A stretch of DNA of 46,418 nt from Streptomyces hydrogenans (GTDB taxonomy: Bacteria > Actinomycetota > Actinomycetes > Streptomycetales > Streptomycetaceae): the NCBI RefSeq assembly GCF_014656075.1, contig NZ_BNBS01000065.1, forward strand, positions 1-46,418. Direction: 5' to 3'. Below the pieces are notes generated by a model, which worked only from the letters and a program-made list of their open reading frames with translations, searched no databases and was not told the origin of the DNA. Below are positions 1-7,854 of the stretch, piece after piece. The position numbers and the translations under genes were made by a program. The first letter of the stretch is position 1. Each line of letters begins with the position of its first letter.

Positions 1-1383
1 GTCGTAGTAGTCGCCGGCCGGGCCGCCGGTGCGGGGCTGAGCGCCGCCGTCGTCGAGGCCGAGGAGGGCGGCGGCGAGTGCTCCTACCGTGCCTGCGTGC
101 CGAGCAAGGCCCTGCTGCGCCCCGGCGCCGTCCGGGCGGAGGCCCGCTCGGTCGACGGGGCCCGGCAGACGGTCACGGCGGACCTCGACCCGGCGCGCGT
201 CCTGGCCCGCCGGGACCGCTTCACCGGGCGGGGTGACGACACCGGCCAGGCCGACTGGCTCGACGGCGCGGGCGTCACGCTCGTCCGGGGACACGGACGG
301 CTCGCCGGCGAGCGCCGGGTCGAGGTGACCGGGGCCGACGGCACCGTCCGTGCCCTGCGGGCCCGGCGCGCGGTCGTGGTCTGCACCGGCACGGAACCCG
401 CGCTTCCACCGGTCGAAGGGCTCGACCGGATCGGTGTGTGGACCAACCGGCAGGCCACCACCGCCGACGCGGTGCCCACCAGGCTCGTCGTCATCGGCGG
501 GGGAGTGGTCGCCTGCGAGATGGCGACCGCCTGGCGCTCGCTCGGCGCCTCCGTCACGCTCCTCGTCCGCGACCAGGCCCTGCTCACCGACTGGGAGCCG
601 TGCGCCGGCGAAGAGGTCACCCGGGGGCTGGGCGATCTGGGCGTCACGATCCGCTTCGGCGTGTCGGCCCTCCGGGTCGCCCGTGACGCGCACACGCGCA
701 CCGTCACCGTGGAGACCGACGACGGCACCGCCCTCGTCTGCGACGAGGTCCTCGCCGCCGTGGGCCGCCGCCCGCGCACGGCGGACCTCGGACTGGAGAC
801 CGTCGGACTGCCCGTCGGAGACTGGCTTCCGGTCGACGACACCTGCCGGGTCACCGCCGTCGCGGGCGACTGGCTCCACGCCGTCGGCGACGTCAACGGG
901 CGCGCGCCGCTGACCCACATGGCCAAGTACCAGGCCCGTGCCTGCGCCGCCGCGATCGCCGAACGGGCCGCGGGCCGGCCGGCCGATCCCGGAGGCCGAC
1001 AGCCGTGGAGCATCAGGGCGGGCCACGCGGCCGTGCCCCGTGCCGTCTTCACCCGCCCCGAGGTCGCGAGCGCCGGTCTCACCGAACGCGCGGCGCGCGA
1101 AGCCGGTCTCGCCGTCCGCGCGGTGGAGTACCGCACCGACGACGTCGCCGGCGCCGCGCTCCACGCGGACGACTACCGCGGCTTCGCCAAGCTCGTCGTC
1201 GACGAGAACCGGGGGGTCGTCGTCGGCTGCACGCTCACCGGTCCGATGGCGACCGAACTCATCCACACGGCCACCGTGGCCATCGTGGGCGAGGTCCCCC
1301 TGGACCGCCTCCGGCACGCCGTGCCCGCCTTCCCGACGGTGAGCGAGGTCTGGCTCCGGCTCCTGGAGGCGTACGGCCTCTGA
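1..1383 (+). CDS. NAD(P)/FAD-dependent disulfide oxidoreductase-like protein (5' end outside window)
   Basis: The frame is open from base 1, so the start and the first FAD-binding GxGxxG lie upstream. The visible 460 residues match the dihydrolipoamide dehydrogenase/mercuric reductase family. The redox pair is Cys27-x4-Cys32 in GGECSYRACVPSK (visible-part numbering), the NAD(P)-binding Rossmann motif is VVIGGGVVACEMA, and a dimerisation domain closes the protein. The C-terminal signature, normally HxHPTxSE with the catalytic His, reads AVPAFPTVSEVWLRLLE, so the acid-base His is Phe. The disulfide is kept but the canonical His is missing, which makes a true lipoamide dehydrogenase role doubtful; a quinone or other low-molecular-weight reductase is possible. 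The gene is followed after 96 bp by the esterase and may be read with it. Confidence 0.85.
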   Translation, partial: VVVVAGRAAGAGLSAAVVEAEEGGGECSYRACVPSKALLRPGAVRAEARSVDGARQTVTADLDPARVLARRDRFTGRGDDTGQADWLDGAGVTLVRGHGRLAGERRVEVTGADGTVRALRARRAVVVCTGTEPALPPVEGLDRIGVWTNRQATTADAVPTRLVVIGGGVVACEMATAWRSLGASVTLLVRDQALLTDWEPCAGEEVTRGLGDLGVTIRFGVSALRVARDAHTRTVTVETDDGTALVCDEVLAAVGRRPRTADLGLETVGLPVGDWLPVDDTCRVTAVAGDWLHAVGDVNGRAPLTHMAKYQARACAAAIAERAAGRPADPGGRQPWSIRAGHAAVPRAVFTRPEVASAGLTERAAREAGLAVRAVEYRTDDVAGAALHADDYRGFAKLVVDENRGVVVGCTLTGPMATELIHTATVAIVGEVPLDRLRHAVPAFPTVSEVWLRLLEAYGL

Positions 1384-1479
1384 GGCACCGCCCCCTCCCG
1401 CGCCCCGCTCGACCGAACCCGCGCGGCCGACCCGCCGACGTCCCACCACCACCCGCACACCCCCGAAGGAGTACCCCTC

Positions 1480-2433
1480 ATGAAGAACCGTCCGGTCCTC
1501 GAACCCGCCGCTCAGGCGTTCGCCGACGCCACCGCCCAGCCGCCGTACCTCTACCAGATCCCCGTGGCCGAGGGCCGCAAGGCCGTGGACGACGTCCAGA
1601 ACGGCGACGGCGTCCCCCTGCCCGACGTCGACGAGGAGTGGATCACCGTCCACGGCGGTCCGACCGGTGACGTCCGTGCCCGGATCGTCCGCCCCCGCGG
1701 CGCCACCGGCCCCCTCCCCGTCATCCTCTACCTCCACGGCGCCGGCTGGGTCTTCGGCAACGCCCACACCCACGACCGGCTCGTCCGCGAACTCGCCGTC
1801 GGCACCCGGGCGGCCGTGGTCTTCCCCGAGTACGACCTCTCGCCCGAGGCGCGCTACCCCGTCGCGATCGAGCAGAACTACACCGTCGCCCAGTGGGTCG
1901 CCCGCGAGGGCCGCCACAAGGACCTCGACGGCACCCGGATCGCCGTCGCGGGCGACTCCGTCGGCGGCAACATGAGCGCCGCCCTCACCCTCATGGTCAA
2001 GCAGCGCGGCGACGTCACGCTGCTCCAGCAGGTCCTCTTCTACCCGGTCACGGACGCGAGCTTCGACACCGAGTCGTACCACCGGTTCGCCGAGGGCTAC
2101 TTCCTGCGCCGCGACGCCATGAAGTGGTTCTGGGACCAGTACACGACCGACGAGGCCGAGCGCGCCCAGATCACCGCCTCCCCGCTGCGCGCCTCCACCG
2201 AGCAGCTCACCGGCCTGCCGCCGGCCCTGGTCGTCACGGCCGAGGCGGACGTCCTGCGCGACGAGGGCGAGGCGTACGCGGACAAGCTCCGCGCCGCCGG
2301 AGTGCCCGTCACCGCGCTGCGCGTCCAGGGCACCCTCCACGACTTCGTGATGCTGAACGCGCTGCGCGAGACGCGGGCCGCTGAACTCGCCATCGGTCTC
2401 GCCGTCGACACCCTCCGCAAGGCCCTCGCATGA
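1480..2433 (+). CDS. Alpha/beta hydrolase, HSL-type esterase/lipase
   Basis: A 317-residue hydrolase of the hormone-sensitive-lipase (family IV, Abhydrolase_3) group, expected to cleave short-chain carboxylic esters in the cytoplasm (no signal peptide). The oxyanion motif is HGAGW (residues 86-90, canonical HGGGW). The nucleophile is Ser160 in GDSVGGN, with Asp257 (EADVLRDEG) and His287 (LHDFVML) completing the triad. The ATG start has GAAGGAG a few bases upstream. The stop overlaps the next start by four bases (ATGA), so it is translationally coupled to the amidohydrolase. It is a clear paralogue of the esterase at 18974-19963: long shared blocks include TASPLRAS, GLPPALVVT and EGYF/TGYF. 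The substrate is unknown. Confidence 0.9.
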   Translation: MKNRPVLEPAAQAFADATAQPPYLYQIPVAEGRKAVDDVQNGDGVPLPDVDEEWITVHGGPTGDVRARIVRPRGATGPLPVILYLHGAGWVFGNAHTHDRLVRELAVGTRAAVVFPEYDLSPEARYPVAIEQNYTVAQWVAREGRHKDLDGTRIAVAGDSVGGNMSAALTLMVKQRGDVTLLQQVLFYPVTDASFDTESYHRFAEGYFLRRDAMKWFWDQYTTDEAERAQITASPLRASTEQLTGLPPALVVTAEADVLRDEGEAYADKLRAAGVPVTALRVQGTLHDFVMLNALRETRAAELAIGLAVDTLRKALA

Positions 2434-4316
2434 CCGGGCCGTCGACCAGCATGCCGGTGGCGGGCCTCGTGCCCGCCCCGCGCCGGGAGCACGCGCACGC
2501 CGACCTCCTCGTCCGCAACGCCAAGGTCTTCACCGGTGACCCCGACCGCCCCGAGGCCCGCGCCGTCGCCGTCCGCGACGGCCGGATCACCGCCCTCGGC
2601 GACGACCACGACCTCGGCCACCTCGTCGGGCCGGGAACGAAGGTCGTCGACGCCCTCGGCCGCCGGGTGGTCCCCGGCCTGAACGACTCGCACCTCCACG
2701 TCATCCGGGGCGGCCTGAACTACGTCCTGGAGCTGCGCTGGGACGGCGTGCGCAGCCTCCGCCACGCCCTGGCCATGCTGCGCGAGCAGGCCGGCCGCAC
2801 CCCGAAGGGGCAGTGGATCCGGGTGGTGGGCGGCTGGACCGCCGAGCAGTTCGCCGAGCGCAGGATGCCGACCGTCGCCGAGCTGAACGCCGCCGCCCCC
2901 GACACCCCGGTCTTCGTCCTGCACCTGTACCAGTCGGCCCTGATGAACCGGGCCGCGGTCAAGGCCGCCGGGTTCACCCGGGAGACCCCCGACCCCCGGG
3001 GCGGGCAGATCGTCCGGGGCCGGGACGGCGAACCCAACGGCGTCCTCCTCGCGGCGCCGAGCGCCCTCATCCTCTACTCGACCCTGGCCAAGGCGCCCGC
3101 CCTCGACGAGGCCGACAAGCGGACGTCGACGCGCCACTTCCTGCGCGAGCTGAACCGCTTCGGACTGACCTCCGCGGTCGACGCCGCCGGCGGGTTCCAG
3201 AACTTCCCCGACAACTACGCGACGGTCGTCGACCTCGCCAGGTCGGGGGAGCTGACCCTCCGGATCGCCTACCACCTCTTCCCGCAGACGGCCGGGCAGG
3301 AACTCGCCGACCTGAAGCGCTGGACCGAGACGGTCAAGCCCGGGGACGGCGACGAGTGCCTCCGGCTGAACGGCGCCGGGGAGAACCTGACCTGGGCCGC
3401 CGCCGACTTCGAGAACTTCTCCGAGCCCCGGCCCGAGCTCGCCGCGGGCTACGAGACCGAGTTCGAGCAGGCCGTCCGGCTCCTGCTGGAGAACGGCTGG
3501 GGCTTCCGGCTCCACGCCACGTACGACGAGACGATCCGCCGCGACCTGGCCGTCTTCGAGAAGCTCGCCGCGGAGGGCCTCTTCCCCGGCGGCAACCGGT
3601 GGCTGTTCGACCACGCGGAGACCGTCTCGGCCGGCAGCCTCGACCGGATCGCCGCCCTCGGCGGCGCCGTCTCGGTCCAGAACCGGATGTCCTTCCAGGG
3701 CACCGCGTTCCTCGGCCGCTACGGTGCCGAGGCCGCCGCCCACACCCCGCCGGTGCGGGCCATGCTCGACCGCGGCCTGACCGTCGCCGCCGGCACCGAC
3801 GCCACCCGCGTCTCCTCGTACAACCCCTGGGTCGCCCTCCACTGGCTGGTCACCGGGCGCACCGTCGGCGGCACCCGGCTCCACCCGGCCGGGAACCTGA
3901 TCGACCGGGAGACCGCCCTCGGCCTCTACACCCGGGGCGGAGCGCTCCTCACCGGCGAGCAGGACGTCAAGGGAACCCTCCGGGAGGGCGCGTACGGCGA
4001 CCTCGCGATCCTGTCCGACGACTACCTCACCGTGCCCGAGGACGTCATCCCCGACATCGAGTCCGTCCTCACCGTCGTCGGCGGCCGCGTCGTCTACGCG
4101 ACCGCCGAGTACGAGGGTCTCGACGAGGCCGTCCCGCCGGTGAGCCCCGAGTGGAGCCCCGTGGCCCGCTTCGGCGGCTACCAGAGCGGCGCCCACCAGG
4201 CATCGGCCGTGGCCGAGGCCGTCGCCGAGTCCGAGCGGCACCGCCGGTGGCGCGTCGCGCGCGGCTCCGTCCCCGAGACGACGCCGTCCTTCGTCGACCC
4301 CTGCTTCGACCACTGA
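2430..4316 (+). CDS. Amidohydrolase family protein (YtcJ-like, Amidohydro_3)
   Basis: A 628-residue metal-dependent hydrolase of the Amidohydro_3/YtcJ group. The N-terminal beta-sandwich half starts DLLVRNAKVFTGD. The metal-binding HxH is His88-x-His90 in VVPGLNDSHLHV; further probable ligands are the His of RLHATYDET, the His of LFDHAETVS, and the Asp of AAGTDATRVSSYNPW. The C-terminal part (GTLREGAYGDLAILSDDYL) is the usual closing sandwich strand. Family members hydrolyse C-N bonds of amides or N-substituted formamides, but most have no assigned substrate. The start overlaps the esterase stop (ATGA). The pairing suggests sequential cleavage of a compound carrying both ester and amide bonds; this is inference. 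Confidence 0.9.
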   Translation: MTGPSTSMPVAGLVPAPRREHAHADLLVRNAKVFTGDPDRPEARAVAVRDGRITALGDDHDLGHLVGPGTKVVDALGRRVVPGLNDSHLHVIRGGLNYVLELRWDGVRSLRHALAMLREQAGRTPKGQWIRVVGGWTAEQFAERRMPTVAELNAAAPDTPVFVLHLYQSALMNRAAVKAAGFTRETPDPRGGQIVRGRDGEPNGVLLAAPSALILYSTLAKAPALDEADKRTSTRHFLRELNRFGLTSAVDAAGGFQNFPDNYATVVDLARSGELTLRIAYHLFPQTAGQELADLKRWTETVKPGDGDECLRLNGAGENLTWAAADFENFSEPRPELAAGYETEFEQAVRLLLENGWGFRLHATYDETIRRDLAVFEKLAAEGLFPGGNRWLFDHAETVSAGSLDRIAALGGAVSVQNRMSFQGTAFLGRYGAEAAAHTPPVRAMLDRGLTVAAGTDATRVSSYNPWVALHWLVTGRTVGGTRLHPAGNLIDRETALGLYTRGGALLTGEQDVKGTLREGAYGDLAILSDDYLTVPEDVIPDIESVLTVVGGRVVYATAEYEGLDEAVPPVSPEWSPVARFGGYQSGAHQASAVAEAVAESERHRRWRVARGSVPETTPSFVDPCFDH

Positions 4317-4339
4317 GACCACCGAAGGAGAGCCCTCCG

Positions 4340-5068
4340 ATGACTGCCGCCTCCCCGGCCGCCGACGGCGGCGAACCGGACCCGGCCGCGCCCCCGGGAC
4401 GCCGATTCGAGCCGGACCTCCGGTCGATGACCCGGATCAACCTGCGGCCCATCGCCTCACCCATGCCGCTCGGCTTCTTCACCATCGCCATCGCGTCCGT
4501 GATGACGGGCTGCCTCCAGCTCGGGATCCTCGGCGAGGAGGCCCGCACCGCCGTCGCCTTCACGGTGCTGCCGGCCTTCGTCCTCCAACTCCTGGTCAGT
4601 TTCCTGGCCTTCGGCGCCCGTGACGTGATCGCGGCGACCCTGATGGCGGTGTTCGCCGGCAGTTGGCTGCCCTACTCCCTCATCATGCTCACCGACGCGG
4701 CCGACGGCCTGAAGGTCCTCGGCGTCTTCAACCTGGCGCTCCTCTGCTTCGGCGCGCTGATGACCGCCGTGACCGGGCCCAAGCGGGCGCTGTGGCTCGT
4801 CCTCGCGGTCTCCCTGCCCCGCTGGGCGGCCACCGGCCTCGCCGGCGTCACCGGCGCCGAATGGCTGACCCGCACCTCCGGGGCGCTCGGCCTGCTGGTG
4901 GCGGCCGTCGCGACGTACACGGCGTTCGCCCTCATGCTCGAGGACATGCGCAGCGAGCAGGTCCTGCCCATCGGCCGCAGCGGCCCCGCCCACCACGCCG
5001 TGGAAGGCGACCTGGCCGTCCAGCTCCGCAACCTGGAACGCCAGGCGGGCGTGCGCCGCACGCTCTGA
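4340..5068 (+). CDS. GPR1/FUN34/YaaH (SatP)-type membrane transporter
   Basis: A 242-residue protein with about six hydrophobic segments between residues 38 and 210. The entry motif ASPMPLGFF corresponds to the family's NPAPLG, and the last helix is followed by EQVLPIG, like the C-terminal TVLPIG of E. coli SatP. The family carries acetate, succinate and related short carboxylates, or ammonium export in fungi. The N-terminus (about 35 residues) is Pro/Ala-rich and the C-terminus has a short soluble tail. ATG 4340 is preceded by GAAGGAG; 23 bp separate it from the amidohydrolase, so it is probably in the same transcript. It would fit uptake or release of a carboxylate from the upstream hydrolases. 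Family assignment rests on short motifs only. Confidence 0.7.
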   Translation: MTAASPAADGGEPDPAAPPGRRFEPDLRSMTRINLRPIASPMPLGFFTIAIASVMTGCLQLGILGEEARTAVAFTVLPAFVLQLLVSFLAFGARDVIAATLMAVFAGSWLPYSLIMLTDAADGLKVLGVFNLALLCFGALMTAVTGPKRALWLVLAVSLPRWAATGLAGVTGAEWLTRTSGALGLLVAAVATYTAFALMLEDMRSEQVLPIGRSGPAHHAVEGDLAVQLRNLERQAGVRRTL

Positions 5069-5112
5069 CCCCGACCCCCCGCCCCGTGACACGCGACCCC
5101 TCAGGAGCATCC

Positions 5113-5427
5113 ATGGAACCCCACGTCAGCGACCGGCCCGAGAAGTCCCGGTACGAGATCCTCGCCGGTGACGACGGCACCGAGACCGCGGGCTTCGCCG
5201 AGTACCACCTCTCGGACGGCGAGATCGCCTTCATCCACACCGAGATCGATCCCCGCTTCGGCGGCCAGGGGCTCGGCGGGCTGCTCGCCCGCGGCGCCCT
5301 CGACGACGCCCGGGCCCGCGGGCTGCGCGTCCTGCCGTACTGCCCCTTCATCCGGGGCTGGATCGGCAAGCACCCCGAGTACGCCGCGCTGGTGCCCGAG
5401 GAGCGCCGCGCCCGCTTCGGCCTGTGA
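5113..5427 (+). CDS. Small GNAT-type N-acetyltransferase (YjdJ/GCN5-like)
   Basis: A 104-residue single-domain protein of the short GCN5-related acetyltransferase family (Acetyltransf_CG type). The acetyl-CoA pyrophosphate loop is RFGGQGLGGLLARGAL, preceded by IAFIHTEIDP; the characteristic tail LPYCPFIRGWIGKHPEY is intact. These proteins are about 90-105 residues, so it is full length. ATG 5113 has AGGAG eight bases upstream. It closes the cluster that begins with the esterase, 44 bp after the SatP-like gene. Substrates of this subfamily are mostly unknown; acetylation of an amine released by the amidohydrolase would fit but is speculative. Confidence 0.85.
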   Translation: MEPHVSDRPEKSRYEILAGDDGTETAGFAEYHLSDGEIAFIHTEIDPRFGGQGLGGLLARGALDDARARGLRVLPYCPFIRGWIGKHPEYAALVPEERRARFGL

Positions 5428-5467
5428 ACCGTCCCGCGACCGGCTTCCGCGCCCTCACCGGGTGAAC

Positions 5468-5508
5468 TTCGAACGATTGGTCTATGTCGTTCGAAAGCTG
5501 TAGCTTTC
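5468..5508 (+). promoter_or_regulatory. Promoter with two adjacent palindromes ahead of the sugar transporter
   Basis: A low-GC island in the 130-bp gap before the substrate-binding protein. A perfect 9-bp inverted repeat TTCGAACGA/TCGTTCGAA occupies 5468-5476 and 5487-5495 (10-bp spacer). Overlapping it, a second perfect palindrome GAAAGCT-gt-AGCTTTC spans 5493-5508. A plausible -35 (TTGGTC, 5477-5482) and -10 (TAGCTT, 5501-5506) are 18 bp apart, so both palindromes overlap the promoter. LacI-type and GntR-type sugar regulators bind sites of this kind. The bound regulator is not known; the LAL gene at the end of the operon is one candidate, but LAL proteins usually bind differently. Confidence 0.5.
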
Positions 5509-5557
5509 CGAAACGCCCGCCGAGCACCTGCGGCGGGCGATCGGAGGAAGCACACCC

Positions 5558-6889
5558 ATGAGGTTCGGCGCGAGGCTCGCGCTCGCCGTCACCACCCTCG
5601 CCGTCACCGCCACCGCCTGCGGCGCCCCGCAGGACAGCGGTTCGCGGTCGCGCACCACCGTGGACTGCGCACCGTACGCCCGCTACGGAGAGCACCCCGG
5701 CACCACGGTCACCGTCTACGCGGAGAACCGGGACCGGGAGGCCGATCTGTTCGAAGAGACCTGGGCGGACTTCGCGGACTGCACGGGAATCCACGTCTCG
5801 TACGAGGGCGACGGCGAGTTCGAGGCGCGGATCCAGGTGCGGGTGGAGGGCGGGAACGCGCCCGACGTGGCGTTCTTCCCCCAACCCGGTCTCCTGGAAC
5901 GCTTCGCGAGGGACGGGAGGCTCAAGCCCGCGAGCGCCGGCGTCGCCGCCCTCGCGCGGCAGGGCTGGTCGGCCGACTGGAACAGCTACGCGACCGTGGA
6001 CGGCACCCTCTACGGCACCCCGCTCGTCGCGAACGTGAAGTCGTTCGTCTGGTACTCCCCGACGTTCTTCCGCGACAAGGGACTGGCCGTCCCCCGCACG
6101 TGGTCCGAGCTGATGGCCCTGACGGAGAAGGTCGCGGCCTCGGGCGTCAAGCCCTGGTGCGCCGGCATCGAGTCCGCCGAGGCGACCGGCTGGCCCGTCA
6201 CGGACTGGATCGAGGACGTCCTCCTGCGCCGCCAGGGCACGCGCGTCTACGACCAGTGGGTCGCCCACGAGATCCCGTTCGACGACCCGCGGGTGATCGA
6301 CGCCATGGACACCGTGGGGTCCCTCCTCAAGAACGACCGGTACGCCAACGGCGGCTTCGGCCCGGCCCGCTCCATGGCGTCGATCTCCTTCCAGGAGGCC
6401 GGCACCCCGGTCCTCTCCGGCGACTGCGCCATGCACCGCCAGGCCTCGTTCTACGCCGGCCTCTGGCCGGACGGCACCGAGATCGGACCGGACAAGGACG
6501 TCTACGCCTTCCTCCTGCCGGGCGCCGACCCGGCGAGCCGCCCCGTCCTGGGCGGCGGGGTCTTCACGGCGGCGTTCGCCGACCGCCCCGAGGTACGGGC
6601 GTTCCAGGAGTACCTCGCCTCCGCGGACTTCGCGAACGCGCGGATGAGGAAGGGCCCGTTCGTCTCGGCGAACAGGGGCGTCGACCCGGCGAACGCCGCG
6701 ACCCCGGTCGACAGGCTCTCGATCCAGCTCCTCCAGGACCCCAGGACCCAGTTCCGGTTCGACGGCTCGGACCTGATGCCGGCGTCGGTCGGCGCGGGCA
6801 CGTTCTGGAAGGGAGCCGTCGACTGGATCGGCGGCGCCAGCACCCGGCAGGTCGCCCACTCCATCGAACGGTCCTGGCCGGGCCGCTGA
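5558..6889 (+). CDS. Sugar ABC transporter substrate-binding lipoprotein (AglE-like, CUT1)
   Basis: A 443-residue extracellular solute-binding protein. It has a lipoprotein signal peptide with a hydrophobic stretch and Cys21 (TATAC-G). The segment EARIQVRVEGGNAPDVAFF followed by PGLLERFARDGRL is typical of alpha-glucoside binding proteins (AglE type) of the CUT1 family. It would capture an oligosaccharide outside the membrane and deliver it to the two permeases that follow. ATG 5558 has GGAGGAAG upstream. The stop overlaps the next start by one base (TGATG). No ATPase gene is present, as is usual in Streptomyces, where the shared MsiK ATPase serves such transporters. The exact sugar is not determinable here. 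Confidence 0.88.
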   Translation: MRFGARLALAVTTLAVTATACGAPQDSGSRSRTTVDCAPYARYGEHPGTTVTVYAENRDREADLFEETWADFADCTGIHVSYEGDGEFEARIQVRVEGGNAPDVAFFPQPGLLERFARDGRLKPASAGVAALARQGWSADWNSYATVDGTLYGTPLVANVKSFVWYSPTFFRDKGLAVPRTWSELMALTEKVAASGVKPWCAGIESAEATGWPVTDWIEDVLLRRQGTRVYDQWVAHEIPFDDPRVIDAMDTVGSLLKNDRYANGGFGPARSMASISFQEAGTPVLSGDCAMHRQASFYAGLWPDGTEIGPDKDVYAFLLPGADPASRPVLGGGVFTAAFADRPEVRAFQEYLASADFANARMRKGPFVSANRGVDPANAATPVDRLSIQLLQDPRTQFRFDGSDLMPASVGAGTFWKGAVDWIGGASTRQVAHSIERSWPGR

Positions 6890-7854
6890 TGTCGTTCGAC
6901 GCCGTCGCCCAGCAGCCCAAGCTGCTGTACCTGCTCCAGGGCCTCGCCGCCTTCGCGGCGGTGATCGCCCTGATCCTGCTCGCGTTGCACCGGGGACCGG
7001 CACGGAGGAGGGCCGCGGCCCTCCTCCTGCTGGCCCCGGCGCTGCTGCTGCTCACGGTCGGACTCCTCCTGCCCGGTCTGCGCACCCTGGCGCTGTCCTT
7101 CACCGGCGACGGGGGAGAGACGTGGGCCGGCCTCGACAACTACGTGTGGATGTTCACCGACCACCGGGCGCTCGTGGCGCTGCGCAACACCCTGGCGTGG
7201 GCGGTGCTCGTCCCGACGGCGTCGACCGCGGTCGGCCTGCTCTACGCGGCGGCCGTCGCGCGGTCGCGGTTCAGGGCGCCCGCGCTGGCGCTCGTCCTGA
7301 TGCCGATGGCGATCTCCTTCGTCGGCGCGGGCGTCGTCTGGAAGTTCGTCTACGCCTACCGGCCCCCGGAGGCAGGCCAGATCGGACTGCTGAACCAGCT
7401 CGTCGTCGCCCTCGGCGGCGCACCGCGGCAATGGCTCGTGGACTCCCCCTGGAACGTCCTCTTCCTCATCGTGGCGATGGTGTGGACGCAGGCGGGCTTC
7501 GCGGCCGTCCTGCTGACCGGCGCGATCAGGGCCGTACCCCGGGAGCCGACCGAGGCCGCCCTGCTCGACGGGGCGTCCCCCCGGCAGGTCTTCCGGCACG
7601 TCACCCTGCCGTCGATCAGGCCCACCCTGCTCGTCGTGCTCCTCGCCCAGGCGATCGGCACCCTCAAGGCGTTCGACATCGTCAAGACCATGACCGGCGG
7701 ACAGTTCGACACGGGCGTCCTCGCCCACGAGATGTACGACCAGGCGTTCCGCTACGGCGAGACGGGCCGCGGCGCGGCGCTCGCCGTGCTCCTCTTCCTC
7801 CTCGTCACCCCGTTCGTGGCCCACCAGGTCCGGGCGCGGCGGAGGACGGGGTGA
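6889..7854 (+). CDS. Sugar ABC transporter permease (AglF-like)
   Basis: A 321-residue inner-membrane permease of the MalF/AglF type. Hydrophobic segments start near residues 16 and 44 and continue through the transporter core. The region MPMAISFVGAGVVWKFVYAYR and the following GQIGLLNQ are characteristic of alpha-glucoside permeases. The cytoplasmic EAA loop reads EPTEAALLDGASPRQVFRHVTLP and would contact the ATPase. The start ATG 6889 overlaps the binding-protein stop (TGATG); its own stop overlaps the next GTG (GTGA). This arrangement implies translational coupling of all transporter genes. Confidence 0.9.
   Translation: MSFDAVAQQPKLLYLLQGLAAFAAVIALILLALHRGPARRRAAALLLLAPALLLLTVGLLLPGLRTLALSFTGDGGETWAGLDNYVWMFTDHRALVALRNTLAWAVLVPTASTAVGLLYAAAVARSRFRAPALALVLMPMAISFVGAGVVWKFVYAYRPPEAGQIGLLNQLVVALGGAPRQWLVDSPWNVLFLIVAMVWTQAGFAAVLLTGAIRAVPREPTEAALLDGASPRQVFRHVTLPSIRPTLLVVLLAQAIGTLKAFDIVKTMTGGQFDTGVLAHEMYDQAFRYGETGRGAALAVLLFLLVTPFVAHQVRARRRTG

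Noticed and set aside
2097..4322. 741-codon open frame on the minus strand opposite the amidohydrolase
   Set aside because: High GC leaves long antisense frames without stops. The translation is low-complexity Gly/Val/Asp/Glu with no family motif, and the plus frame has clear metal-binding motifs.
5477..5492. Resemblance to a DasR (dre) site, TTGGTCTA half
   Set aside because: Only one half matches TGGTCTA; the second half (TGTCGT) does not. The perfect palindromes around it explain the symmetry better.
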